The notes: generated from the sequence alone by a model not told the origin. A DNA stretch of 6,386 nucleotides from Stagnihabitans sp043738565 (GCA_043738565.1 JAYUGA010000072.1:1-6386); one strand, 5' to 3'. Positions 1 through 5,086 are shown, counted from the first letter of the stretch. Made by a program: numbers and translations.

Positions 1-509
1 GCCCATTCAGCCGCTGGTTCCGGCTGCCGGACCCCGAAGCCGTTGGCCGCGCTTTTGCGGCATTTCTGGATGATCTGGGGGCGGATGGGGCCGGGGTCAA
101 TGTGCCGTGACGGGTGGCGGCAATGAGATCACGGCGGCGCCGATCCTGCACGGTACTCCCGCCGTGCTGGAAACCCTGTGCCTGGACGGGGTGCTGGTCA
201 CCGCCGACGCGCTGCACACCCGGACCGAGACCGCCGGGATCATTCTGGCGCGGGGCGGCGATTGCCTTTTCGCCCGCAAAGGCAACCGACCCGTGATGCC
301 GCGCGACATTCGACGAAGACCGCGCCGGCAATCGCCAGGACAACGGCCGGGAAACCCTTGCAATTCTGCAAAAACTGACCCTCAATCGGCTCCGCAAAGC
401 ACGACCCAAGCTCCCCATCTCCCGAAACCGCAAACCCGCAGCATGGTCCGACGACTTCGCAAAATCCATCTTCGGCAAAATGCGATCGCCCTGGGGCGGA
501 GTGGGGTAG
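1..509 (+). pseudogene. Decayed ISAs1-family transposase remnant (5' end outside window)
   Basis: Three pieces of one DDE transposase lie in order on the + strand. Positions 3-107 (third frame, stop 108-110) read FSRWFRLPDPEAVGRAFAAF and onward, which resembles the N-terminal associated domain just before the first catalytic Asp (AIDGK). Positions about 116-308 (second frame) read GGNEITAAP, then LVTADALHTRTETA, then GGDCLFARKGNRP, the family's central block with the second catalytic Asp. Positions 309-509 (third frame) read FDEDRAGNRQDNGRETLAIL, then a tail with AAWSDDFAKSIFGKMR and stop TAG at 507-509, the usual C-terminus. The segment with the first Asp, and the roughly 100-residue segment with the catalytic Glu (HW-IEN region), are missing, so the enzyme cannot work. 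Family likeness is from memory of ISAs1 transposases. I could not identify terminal inverted repeats. Confidence 0.82.
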
Positions 510-541
510 CCCTTGACCCAAAGGGCCTGCCCCCCTATACG
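509..541 (+). promoter_or_regulatory. Predicted sigma70-like promoter for rplS-rpmE
   Basis: TTGACC at 513-518 and TATACG at 536-541 are separated by exactly 17 bases, which puts the transcription start near 548. The -35 box sits inside an inverted repeat, GCCCTT (509-514) and AAGGGC (521-526), that begins at the stop codon of the transposase remnant. The -35 is strong and the -10 keeps only TATA. Placement is supported by the first leader hairpin starting at the predicted +1. A second TTGACCCAA at 584-592 has no -10 partner and lies within a leader hairpin. Confidence 0.5.
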
Positions 542-547
542 CCCGCT

Positions 548-736
548 GTCCGGGGCCACTTTGCCCAACGGACCCGATTCCTTTTGACCCAAGCGTTCGC
601 CCTCTTCGACGGGCGTGGTTCAAGAGAGCGGTGGTTAAACAGCAGGCCCATCTCTGGCGGACTTACGAAAAGTAGGGATCCGGTTGAAGACCAAGAGCGC
701 TGGTGCGGCATCACTTCGGGGGAAAACCCTGAGCGT
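548..736 (+). ncRNA. Candidate structured 5' leader of rplS mRNA
   Basis: Hand folding gives an unbroken series of local helices. H1: 548-556 with 563-566 and 569-573, 9 bp with an AA bulge. H2: 581-587 with 620-626, 589-591 with 616-618, and 598-602 with 611-615, about 15 bp with one mismatch and a 6-nt bulge. H3: 662-666 with 672-676, GAAAA loop. H4: 682-685 with 689-692. Then a three-way junction: P1 697-701 with 732-736, P2 702-705 with 712-715, P3 717-721 with 727-731, again a GAAAA loop. The junction ends one base before the Shine-Dalgarno AGGAAAGGA (737-745). An alternative pairing of 623-627 with 651-655 would compete with H2. A role in autoregulation of ribosomal protein synthesis is inference. 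I cannot match it to a named RNA family, and GC-rich DNA forms hairpins easily by chance. Confidence 0.45.
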
Positions 737-751
737 AGGAAAGGACCAGGC

Positions 752-1126
752 ATGAACCTGATCGCAATTATCGAGGCGGAGCAGATCGCTGCGCTGGGCA
801 AGACCATCCCGGATTTCAAAGCCGGCGATACCGTGAAGGTCGGTTACAAAGTCACCGAAGGCACGCGCAGCCGGGTGCAGGCCTATGAAGGGGTCGTGAT
901 CGGTCGCAAGGGGGGCGCTACGATCTCTGCCAGCTTCACCGTGCGCAAGATTTCGTTTGGCGAGGGTGTGGAACGGGTATTCCCGCTGTATTCCACCAAC
1001 ATCGACAGCATCGAAGTGGTCCGCCGTGGCCGTGTGCGTCGCGCCAAGCTGTACTATCTGCGCGATCGTCGCGGCAAATCGGCCCGGATCGTCGAAGACA
1101 CCAATTACAAAGCCAAAGCGGAATAA
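752..1126 (+). CDS. rplS: 50S ribosomal protein L19
   Basis: This encodes bacterial L19, a large-subunit protein at the interface with the 30S subunit. The 124-residue product has the expected single-domain layout: an N-terminal helix (MNLIAIIEAEQIAALGK), the PDFKAGDTVKVGYKVTEG beta segment around residues 20-37, the RVQAYEGVVIGRKGG motif at 41-55, FTVRKIS at 62-68, and a basic C-terminal part RRGRVRRAKLYYLRDRRGKS at 91-110. The start at 752 is fixed by family length and by the Shine-Dalgarno AGGAAAGGA at 737-745 with 6 bases spacing. The same frame is open back to 107, but that part is transposase remnant plus leader. It is followed after 11 bases by rpmE, so the two form an operon. In many bacteria trmD lies directly upstream; here an IS remnant and a long leader precede it. 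Confidence 0.97.
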   Translation: MNLIAIIEAEQIAALGKTIPDFKAGDTVKVGYKVTEGTRSRVQAYEGVVIGRKGGATISASFTVRKISFGEGVERVFPLYSTNIDSIEVVRRGRVRRAKLYYLRDRRGKSARIVEDTNYKAKAE

Positions 1127-1137
1127 GGACAGCGATC

Positions 1138-1359
1138 ATGAAAAAGGGCATTCACCCGGAATACCACTCGATCACCGTCAAGATGACCGATGGCACCCTG
1201 TTCACCACCAAGACCACCTGGGGCAAGGAAGGCGACCAGATGGCGCTGGACATCGACCCTCTGGCGCACCCGGCCTGGACCGGCGGCAACGCCAAGCTGA
1301 TGGACACCGGCGGCCGGGTTTCCAAGTTCAAGAACAAATACGCCGGTCTGGGGTTCTGA
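1138..1359 (+). CDS. rpmE: 50S ribosomal protein L31, cysteine-free form
   Basis: This is L31, a small protein at the bridge between ribosomal subunits. The 73-residue product starts MKKGIHPEYHSITVKMTDG, has the HPAWTGG motif at about 44-50, and ends in DTGGRVSKFKNKYAGLGF, the usual alphaproteobacterial C-terminus. It contains no cysteine, so it lacks the CxxC zinc site of zinc-binding L31 and is the zinc-independent form common in this class. The ribosome binding site AAGGA (1125-1129) overlaps the rplS stop codon and lies 8 bases from the ATG, which suggests translation linked to rplS. A strong terminator follows 23 bases after the stop, so the transcription unit is rplS-rpmE. Confidence 0.96.
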   Translation: MKKGIHPEYHSITVKMTDGTLFTTKTTWGKEGDQMALDIDPLAHPAWTGGNAKLMDTGGRVSKFKNKYAGLGF

Positions 1360-1382
1360 TCAGAGCCGCTGCAAGGTTTGGC

Positions 1383-1415
1383 AAAGGCGCTCCTTCCGGG
1401 GCGCCTTTTGTTTTG
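1383..1415 (+). terminator. Intrinsic terminator after rpmE
   Basis: AAAGGCGCTCC (1383-1393) pairs with GGGGCGCCTTT (1398-1408) through 11 base pairs, one of them G-U, around a TTCC tetraloop at 1394-1397. The stem runs into TTTTGTTTT. This is a textbook rho-independent terminator closing the rplS-rpmE operon. No other terminator in the window is this clear. Confidence 0.93.
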
Positions 1416-1489
1416 CGTGCCGCGAACCGCAACTCTGGCGCTGTGTCAGCCCAAGGTCGCACCGGTTGCGCGGGTTCCCGCTTCCCTAA

Positions 1490-1544
1490 CCGCAGCCATG
1501 ACCTTATAGGTCGGGAAAAGGACCGGCTTGAAGGCTGCGGGGGA
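1490..1544 (+). promoter_or_regulatory. Inverted-repeat leader and ribosome binding site of mipZ
   Basis: CCGCAGCC (1490-1497) and GGCTGCGG (1533-1540) form a perfect 8-bp stem around 35 bases. Its 3' arm runs into the G-rich ribosome binding site GGGGGA (1539-1544), five bases before the mipZ ATG. Inside lie a second palindrome, GACCT-TAT-AGGTC (1500-1512), and an alternative GGTC (1509-1512) / GACC (1521-1524) pairing. TTCCCT (1482-1487) and TTATAG (1504-1509), 16 bases apart, could be a weak promoter. If they are, the 5' arm would not be in the transcript and the repeat would be a DNA site instead. The pairings are seen in the sequence; function is inferred. Confidence 0.35.
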
Positions 1545-1549
1545 CGGTA

Positions 1550-2359
1550 ATGGCGCATATCATCGTGGTCGGGAACGAAAAGGGCGGGTCGGGCAAATCG
1601 ACCACGTCGATGCATGTCGCGACGGCGCTGTGCCGGATGGGCTACCGCGTGGGGGCGCTGGATCTGGACCTGCGGCAGAAAAGTTTCGCCCGCTACATCG
1701 AGAACCGCAAAGCCTATCTGGCGCGGGCCGGGATTGTGCTGCCATCGCCGGATTACCGCGACCTGCCCGAAGTGGCGGCGAGCGCTTTGCAGCCGGGAGA
1801 GAATGCCTATGACCACCGGCTGTCGGACGCGGTGGCGGCGCTGGAGGCGGTCAGCGATTTCATCGTGATCGACTGCCCCGGCAGCCATACGCGCTTGTCG
1901 CAGGTGGCGCATTCGCTGGCCGATACGCTGATCACGCCCTTGAACGACAGTTTCGTGGATTTCGACCTTTTGGCGCGGGTGGACACTGAAACCGGCAAGG
2001 TGAAGGGTCCGTCGATTTATTCAGAGATGGTGTGGAATGCGCGGCAGTTGCGCGCGCAGGCCGGGTTGAAGCCGATCGACTGGATCGTATTGCGCAACCG
2101 GCTGGGCGCCCAGCAAATGCACAACAAGAAAAAGGTTGGCGCTGCTTTGGAGGATTTGTCGCGCCGGATCGGCTTTCGGGTGGCCCCCGGCTTTTCCGAG
2201 CGGGTGATTTTCCGCGAACTGTTCCCGCGGGGCCTGACGGTGATGGACCTGCGGGACACCGGGGTAGACCAGTTGAACCTGTCCAACGTCGCCGCCCGGC
2301 AAGAGGTGCGCGACCTGATGGCCGAGCTTAGGCTTCCATCAGTTGAGGTAGCCCTTTGA
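1550..2359 (+). CDS. mipZ: MipZ, division-plane positioning ATPase (ParA/MinD superfamily)
   Basis: In Caulobacter, MipZ binds the ParB-parS complex, forms a gradient from the poles and blocks FtsZ assembly there, so division occurs at mid-cell. The 269-residue product has the deviant Walker A motif KGGSGKST at 11-18 with signature lysine K11, the MipZ stretch LDLDLRQKSFARYIENRK at 37-54, whose D40 corresponds to the catalytic D42 of Caulobacter MipZ, and the Walker B strand FIVIDCPG at 104-111 (D108). Further MipZ-specific blocks are TPLNDSFVDFDLL, DWIVLRNRL, and ERVIFRELFPRGLTVMDL near the C-terminus. The start ATG is set by GGGGGA at 1539-1544 and by full family length. It stands alone as a transcription unit, since a terminator precedes it. 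Its last 32 bases overlap a convergent small ORF. Plasmid-type ParA was considered, but the LRQ..ARYIENR and NDSFVDFD blocks point to MipZ. Confidence 0.95.
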   Translation: MAHIIVVGNEKGGSGKSTTSMHVATALCRMGYRVGALDLDLRQKSFARYIENRKAYLARAGIVLPSPDYRDLPEVAASALQPGENAYDHRLSDAVAALEAVSDFIVIDCPGSHTRLSQVAHSLADTLITPLNDSFVDFDLLARVDTETGKVKGPSIYSEMVWNARQLRAQAGLKPIDWIVLRNRLGAQQMHNKKKVGAALEDLSRRIGFRVAPGFSERVIFRELFPRGLTVMDLRDTGVDQLNLSNVAARQEVRDLMAELRLPSVEVAL

Positions 2360-2495
2360 ACAGCAGGATCGCGCGGACCTTGCGCTGACGTTCACGGCTG
2401 CCAATCCGTTGCAGGCGCAGATCGAAAGCGTCGGGGCCTTCGGATTTCTGGGCGAACAGCCCGAACCGAGCCAACAGGGCGTAACCGTATTTCAT
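2328..2495 (-). CDS. Small basic protein of unknown function, 55 residues
   Basis: I do not recognise this family. The product begins MKYGYALLARFGLFAQKSEG and ends ILLFKGLPQLMEA. It is basic, with an Arg/Lys-rich stretch RIGSRERQRKVRA at about 30-42, and has no cysteine, no convincing signal peptide and no clear membrane segment. It is called because GGGAGG (plus-strand 2501-2506) lies 5 bases before the ATG, the best kind of ribosome binding site, although it is too short for many gene finders. A weak promoter on the minus strand, TTTACT (2546-2551) and GATTAC (2523-2528) with 17 bases between, fits upstream. The same frame stays open further upstream to 2792, but that part is antisense to matB. 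Its 3' end overlaps the end of convergent mipZ by 32 bases. Confidence 0.62.
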   Translation of the reverse strand: MKYGYALLARFGLFAQKSEGPDAFDLRLQRIGSRERQRKVRAILLFKGLPQLMEA

Positions 2496-2592
2496 CTTCG
2501 CCTCCCATCGCGCTTCACAAGGGTAATCTGCTGGGCGAGCGCGGCAGTAAAGTGGCCGACACGCGGCCTCTAAGCGGAAAGTGGCTCCATTT

Positions 2593-2611
2593 TGGAAACA
2601 ATCGGTTTCCA
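2593..2611. promoter_or_regulatory. Inverted repeat upstream of matB, operator candidate
   Basis: TGGAAAC (2593-2599) and GTTTCCA (2605-2611) are perfect 7-bp arms with spacer AATCG, 49 bases before the matB start. The region around it is the most AT-rich part of this spacer, and TATGTT at 2612-2617 directly after it could serve as a -10 box, though I find no well-spaced -35. The size and symmetry suit a dimeric repressor such as a LacI- or GntR-type protein. Rhizobial mat genes are known to be controlled by the GntR protein MatR, but no such regulator is encoded in this window. Confidence 0.4.
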
Positions 2612-2659
2612 TATGTTGCTTGATGCCCAGGTTTTGGCCGGTTTCAGGGAGAGTGGCGC

Positions 2660-4156
2660 GTGGCAAATCCTTTGTATGACAAGCTTTTTGGCAATCTGGC
2701 GGGGCGGACGGGACGACTTTTGACCCTGCAAGACGGGGGTGAAGTGACGGCTGCGGCGTTTCACGCAATGGTTGCGCTGGCGGCGGGGGCACTGCGGGCG
2801 GCGGGGGTGGTCAAGGGCGACCGCGTTGCGGTGCAGGTCGCCAAATCGCCGCAGGCGCTGGCTGTTTATGGCGCGGCGGCGGCAATCGGCGCGGTGTTTT
2901 TGCCGCTGAACACGGCCTATACGGCGGCGGAGGTGGACTACTTTCTGGGCAACGCCACGCCTCGGCTGTTTCTGTGCGATCCGGCCAAGGTGTCGGCTCT
3001 GGCCCCGGTGGCAGCGCGGCATGGGGCGAGTTTGCTGACGCTAGATGGTGCGGGGGCCGGGTCGTTTGCCGATGCGATGGCGGGGCAATCGATGACGTTT
3101 CAGCCAGCGGCGTGTGGGCCGGAGGAACTGGCGGCGATCCTGTATACCTCTGGCACCACGGGGCGGTCGAAGGGTGCGATGCTGACGCACGGCAACCTGC
3201 TGTCGAATGCCGAGGTCCTGGTGGGGCTGTGGCGGTTTACCGCAGCCGATGTGCTGCTGCATGCCTTGCCGATCTTTCACACCCACGGGCTGTTCGTGGC
3301 GTCGAATGTGGCGTTGCTGTCTGGTTGCGAGATGATCTTTCTGCCGGGGTTTGATCTGGAGGATGTGATCGGTTTTCTGCCGGTCTCGACCGTGATGATG
3401 GGGGTGCCGACGTTCTATACCCGACTGTTGGCCGATGCGCGGCTTGACGGCCGCTTGGTGGCGGGGATTCGGCTGTTCGTGTCGGGGTCGGCGCCGCTGT
3501 TGGCCGAGACGCATCGGGAGTTCGAGGCGCACACCGGGCACCGCATTCTGGAACGCTACGGGATGACCGAGACCAATATGAACACGTCGAACCCTTATGC
3601 TGGGGAGCGCCGGGCGGGGACGGTAGGACTACCCTTGCCGGGGGTGGAGGTGCGGGTTGTGGCGGATGGGGTGGCGGTTGCGCCCGGCGCGGTGGGGGTG
3701 ATCGAGGTGCGCGGGCCGAATGTGTTCGCGGGCTATTGGCAGATGCCGGAAAAGACAGCGGAGGAGTTGCGCGCGGATGGCTGGTTCATCACCGGCGATC
3801 TGGGGCAGGTGGACGCCGATGGCTATGTGCAGATCGTCGGGCGGGCCAAGGATTTGATCATTACCGGCGGCTATAACGTCTATCCCAAAGAGGTCGAGTT
3901 GTTGCTGGATGCGGTGCCGGGGGTCATCGAGAGTGCGGTGATCGGCCTGCCACATGGCGATTTCGGCGAGGCGGTGTTTGCGGTGCTGGTCGGCGGAGAT
4001 GCTGACCTGACGTTGGCGGCGATAGCGGGCAATCTGGCGCGGTTCAAGCAGCCCAAGGGGGCGGTGGTGGTGGCGGACCTGCCGAGGAATACGATGGGCA
4101 AGGTGCAGAAGAATCTGCTGCGGGAGCGGTACAGGGATTGGTTTGCGAAAGGGTGA
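2660..4156 (+). CDS. matB: Malonyl-CoA synthetase (malonate--CoA ligase)
   Basis: This cytoplasmic acyl-CoA synthetase of the ANL superfamily converts malonate, ATP and CoA to malonyl-CoA, AMP and pyrophosphate. The 498-residue product aligns by eye along its length with Rhodopseudomonas palustris MatB. It has the phosphate-binding motif YTSGTTGRSKG at 162-172, HALPIFHTHGLFVASN at 201-216, the MatB-typical RYGMTETNMNTSNPY at 299-313 around the substrate pocket, FITGDLG at 376-382 with ribose-binding D380, the hinge block GRAKDLIITGGYNVYPKEVE at 394-413, and NTMGKVQKN with catalytic K481, the lysine acetylated in R. palustris MatB. The start is GTG with AGGGAGAG at 2646-2653, six bases upstream. 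It stands alone: no malonyl-CoA decarboxylase or malonate transporter is next to it. Specificity for malonate over methylmalonate is inferred from the block at 299-313. Confidence 0.93.
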   Translation: MANPLYDKLFGNLAGRTGRLLTLQDGGEVTAAAFHAMVALAAGALRAAGVVKGDRVAVQVAKSPQALAVYGAAAAIGAVFLPLNTAYTAAEVDYFLGNATPRLFLCDPAKVSALAPVAARHGASLLTLDGAGAGSFADAMAGQSMTFQPAACGPEELAAILYTSGTTGRSKGAMLTHGNLLSNAEVLVGLWRFTAADVLLHALPIFHTHGLFVASNVALLSGCEMIFLPGFDLEDVIGFLPVSTVMMGVPTFYTRLLADARLDGRLVAGIRLFVSGSAPLLAETHREFEAHTGHRILERYGMTETNMNTSNPYAGERRAGTVGLPLPGVEVRVVADGVAVAPGAVGVIEVRGPNVFAGYWQMPEKTAEELRADGWFITGDLGQVDADGYVQIVGRAKDLIITGGYNVYPKEVELLLDAVPGVIESAVIGLPHGDFGEAVFAVLVGGDADLTLAAIAGNLARFKQPKGAVVVADLPRNTMGKVQKNLLRERYRDWFAKG

Positions 4157-4160
4157 GATT

Positions 4161-4217
4161 GTGGCTGGCCGCTGGGGTGCCGCCCCAGACCCGGGGATAT
4201 TTGGGCCAAAGTGAAAG
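4161..4217. repeat. GC-rich intergenic repeat with hairpin between convergent genes
   Basis: CTGGGG (4172-4177) and CCCCAG (4183-4188) form a 6-bp stem with loop TGCCG. It is followed by CCCGGGGATATTTGGGCCAA and a purine-rich end AAGTGAAAG. A palindrome TTTGG-G-CCAAA sits at 4200-4210. This composition, hairpin then CCCGGGGATATTT and an A/G tail, matches a dispersed repeat I recall downstream of many genes in Rhodobacteraceae. That identity is from memory. It may act as a two-way transcription end for matB and the convergent arsR-family gene, but there is no clean T-run after the stem. Confidence 0.45.
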
Positions 4218-4220
4218 GGG

Positions 4221-4559
4221 TCAATCCGAAAGATTTTCCTCCTGCATCTCGGCTTCCAGAAAGCGTTCGAAAGCGTCGAGGTCGACGGGTTCGAACTGGC
4301 CGAAGCCTTGCATCCAGACCGAGGCATTGCGCATCGCGTCGGGTTCGAGTTTGCACCAGTTGATCCGGCCGCGCTTTTCCTGGGAGATCAGGCCAGCGTC
4401 AGCGAGGATGGACAGGTGTTTCGAGATGGCGGCTAGAGACATCCGAAACGGGGCTGCGACATCGGTGACGGCCATGTCATCTTCCAGCAACATGGCCAGA
4501 ATAGCCCGGCGGGTCGGATCGGCGAGGGCGGCGAAGGTGATGTCCAGGCTAGGTGTCAT
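4221..4559 (-). CDS. ArsR/SmtB-family winged-helix transcriptional regulator
   Basis: The 112-residue product is a small dimeric winged-helix DNA-binding protein. It opens with ITFAALADPTRRAILAML (7-24), the classic start of this family, followed by the helix-turn-helix at about 30-57 with the recognition helix in SLAAISKHLSILADAGLIS, then the wing SQEKRGRINWCKLEP (59-73) and a C-terminal dimerisation helix around 92-106. It has one cysteine (C69) and no ELCVCDL-type metal site, so arsenic or heavy-metal sensing is unlikely. It resembles the subgroup often encoded with an SRPBCC/AHSA1-domain protein, but no partner is present here: the gene downstream is convergent matB. There is no Shine-Dalgarno before the ATG, and the promoter predicts transcription starting at the A of the ATG, so the message is probably leaderless. 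The ligand and targets are unknown; self-regulation is likely because a palindrome covers its -35 box. Confidence 0.92.
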   Translation of the reverse strand: MTPSLDITFAALADPTRRAILAMLLEDDMAVTDVAAPFRMSLAAISKHLSILADAGLISQEKRGRINWCKLEPDAMRNASVWMQGFGQFEPVDLDAFERFLEAEMQEENLSD

Positions 4560-4565
4560 GGCAGC

Positions 4566-4594
4566 AGTATCGGCGGGCTTTGGGCGATGGTCAA
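4566..4594 (-). promoter_or_regulatory. Promoter of the arsR-family gene, leaderless start predicted
   Basis: On the minus strand TTGACC (plus 4589-4594) and GATACT (plus 4566-4571) are separated by exactly 17 bases. Six bases (GCTGCC) then lead to the ATG at 4559, so the expected +1 is the A of the start codon. The lack of any ribosome binding site fits translation of a leaderless mRNA. Confidence 0.65.
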
Positions 4595-4606
4595 CCGGAT
4601 GGTTGA
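4591..4606. promoter_or_regulatory. Palindrome overlapping the arsR-family promoter, operator candidate
   Basis: TCAACC (4591-4596) and GGTTGA (4601-4606) are perfect 6-bp arms around GGAT. Four bases of the left arm lie in the -35 box, so a bound dimer would block RNA polymerase. ArsR-family proteins usually bind short palindromes at their own promoters. A further GATGGTTG, identical to the right half region (4598-4605), occurs at 4673-4680 nearer to atpI. Confidence 0.55.
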
Positions 4607-4708
4607 ATTTGCCGAGGGGCGTTCAGGGTGCTTTGGTGGGGGTGAGCTATAGAGTAAAAGTATTAGTTATCAGATGGTTGGGTGAGATTTTCGCGACGCT
4701 ATCCTTGC

Positions 4709-4738
4709 TTGACTCGGAACCTGCCCTTTCGTAGGTAT
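4709..4738 (+). promoter_or_regulatory. Possible promoter of the atpI-atpB-atpE-b' operon
   Basis: TTGACT at 4709-4714 is a good -35 box. The -10 is poor: TAGGTAT at 4732-4738 is the best candidate, 17 bases downstream. A GANTC site (GACTC, 4711-4715), the target of the alphaproteobacterial CcrM methylase, overlaps the -35, but such sites also occur inside genes in this window. The 4647-4675 stretch is AT-rich for this DNA, and I find no better promoter pair in it. Confidence 0.35.
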
Positions 4739-4765
4739 GCCGTGACTGTCGGAGGGGCGTTTTGC

Positions 4766-5086
4766 ATGAGCGACGATCCTGACCTTGTGCGGCTGCGCGC
4801 CCTTGAGGCGAAGCTGGCGAAGGCTCAGGGCAAGAGTGTGGAAAAGGCCGGGAAGGCGGGCACGAGTTTCTCGCAGGGCGAGTTGGCCTGGAGGATGGTG
4901 ATCGAACTGGTGACGGGAATGCTCCTGGGGCTGGTGATCGGTTACGGCCTGGATGCGCTGTTTGGCACCCTGCCGATCTTCCTGGTGATCTTTGCCCTAT
5001 TCGGTTTCGCGGCGGGCATCCGGACCATGATGCAGACCGCGAAGCAGATGACGGGCAAGGTTTCGGCGGAAAATGAAGGGGAGTAG
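4766..5086 (+). CDS. atpI: F0F1 ATP synthase-associated protein AtpI
   Basis: AtpI is a small inner-membrane protein at the head of F0 operons; in other bacteria it assists c-ring assembly and possibly Mg2+ supply. The 106-residue product has a charged, probably helical N-terminus (DPDLVRLRALEAKLAKAQ, 4-21). Two membrane segments follow at about 44-66 (VIELVTGMLLGLVIGYGLDA region) and 69-86 (LPIFLVIFALFGFAAGIR), then a polar tail. The glycine-rich first segment and the position before atpB identify it. The start at 4766 is chosen because GGAGGGG (4751-4757) lies 8 bases upstream and the product then has normal family length. The frame is open back to 4682, but that extension has no ribosome binding site and is unlike the family. 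Only 2 bases separate it from atpB, whose ribosome binding site lies in the end of atpI. Confidence 0.9.
   Translation: MSDDPDLVRLRALEAKLAKAQGKSVEKAGKAGTSFSQGELAWRMVIELVTGMLLGLVIGYGLDALFGTLPIFLVIFALFGFAAGIRTMMQTAKQMTGKVSAENEGE

Noticed and set aside
584..607. Second TTGACCCAA as an extra rplS promoter
   Set aside because: No acceptable -10 lies 16-18 bases downstream, and the bases are accounted for by the long leader hairpin 581-626.
1328..1912. 194-residue minus-strand frame across the rpmE-mipZ spacer
   Set aside because: It runs antisense through the terminator and the start of mipZ, with no conserved motif.
2554..2568. GGCCG-ACACG-CGGCC hairpin upstream of matB as a terminator
   Set aside because: Only 5 bp with no T-run on either strand; expected by chance in such GC-rich DNA.
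2496..2792. Longer version of the small minus-strand ORF, starting at 2792 inside matB
   Set aside because: The added part is antisense to matB and Pro/Ser-rich with no domain. The internal ATG at 2495 has the GGGAGG ribosome binding site.
3629..4327. 232-residue minus-strand frame opposite matB, possibly a longer arsR-linked gene
   Set aside because: It is antisense to conserved motifs of matB and in a different frame from the real regulator.
4682..4765. Upstream ATG extending AtpI by 28 residues
   Set aside because: The extension covers the likely promoter, lacks a ribosome binding site and does not look like the AtpI N-terminus.
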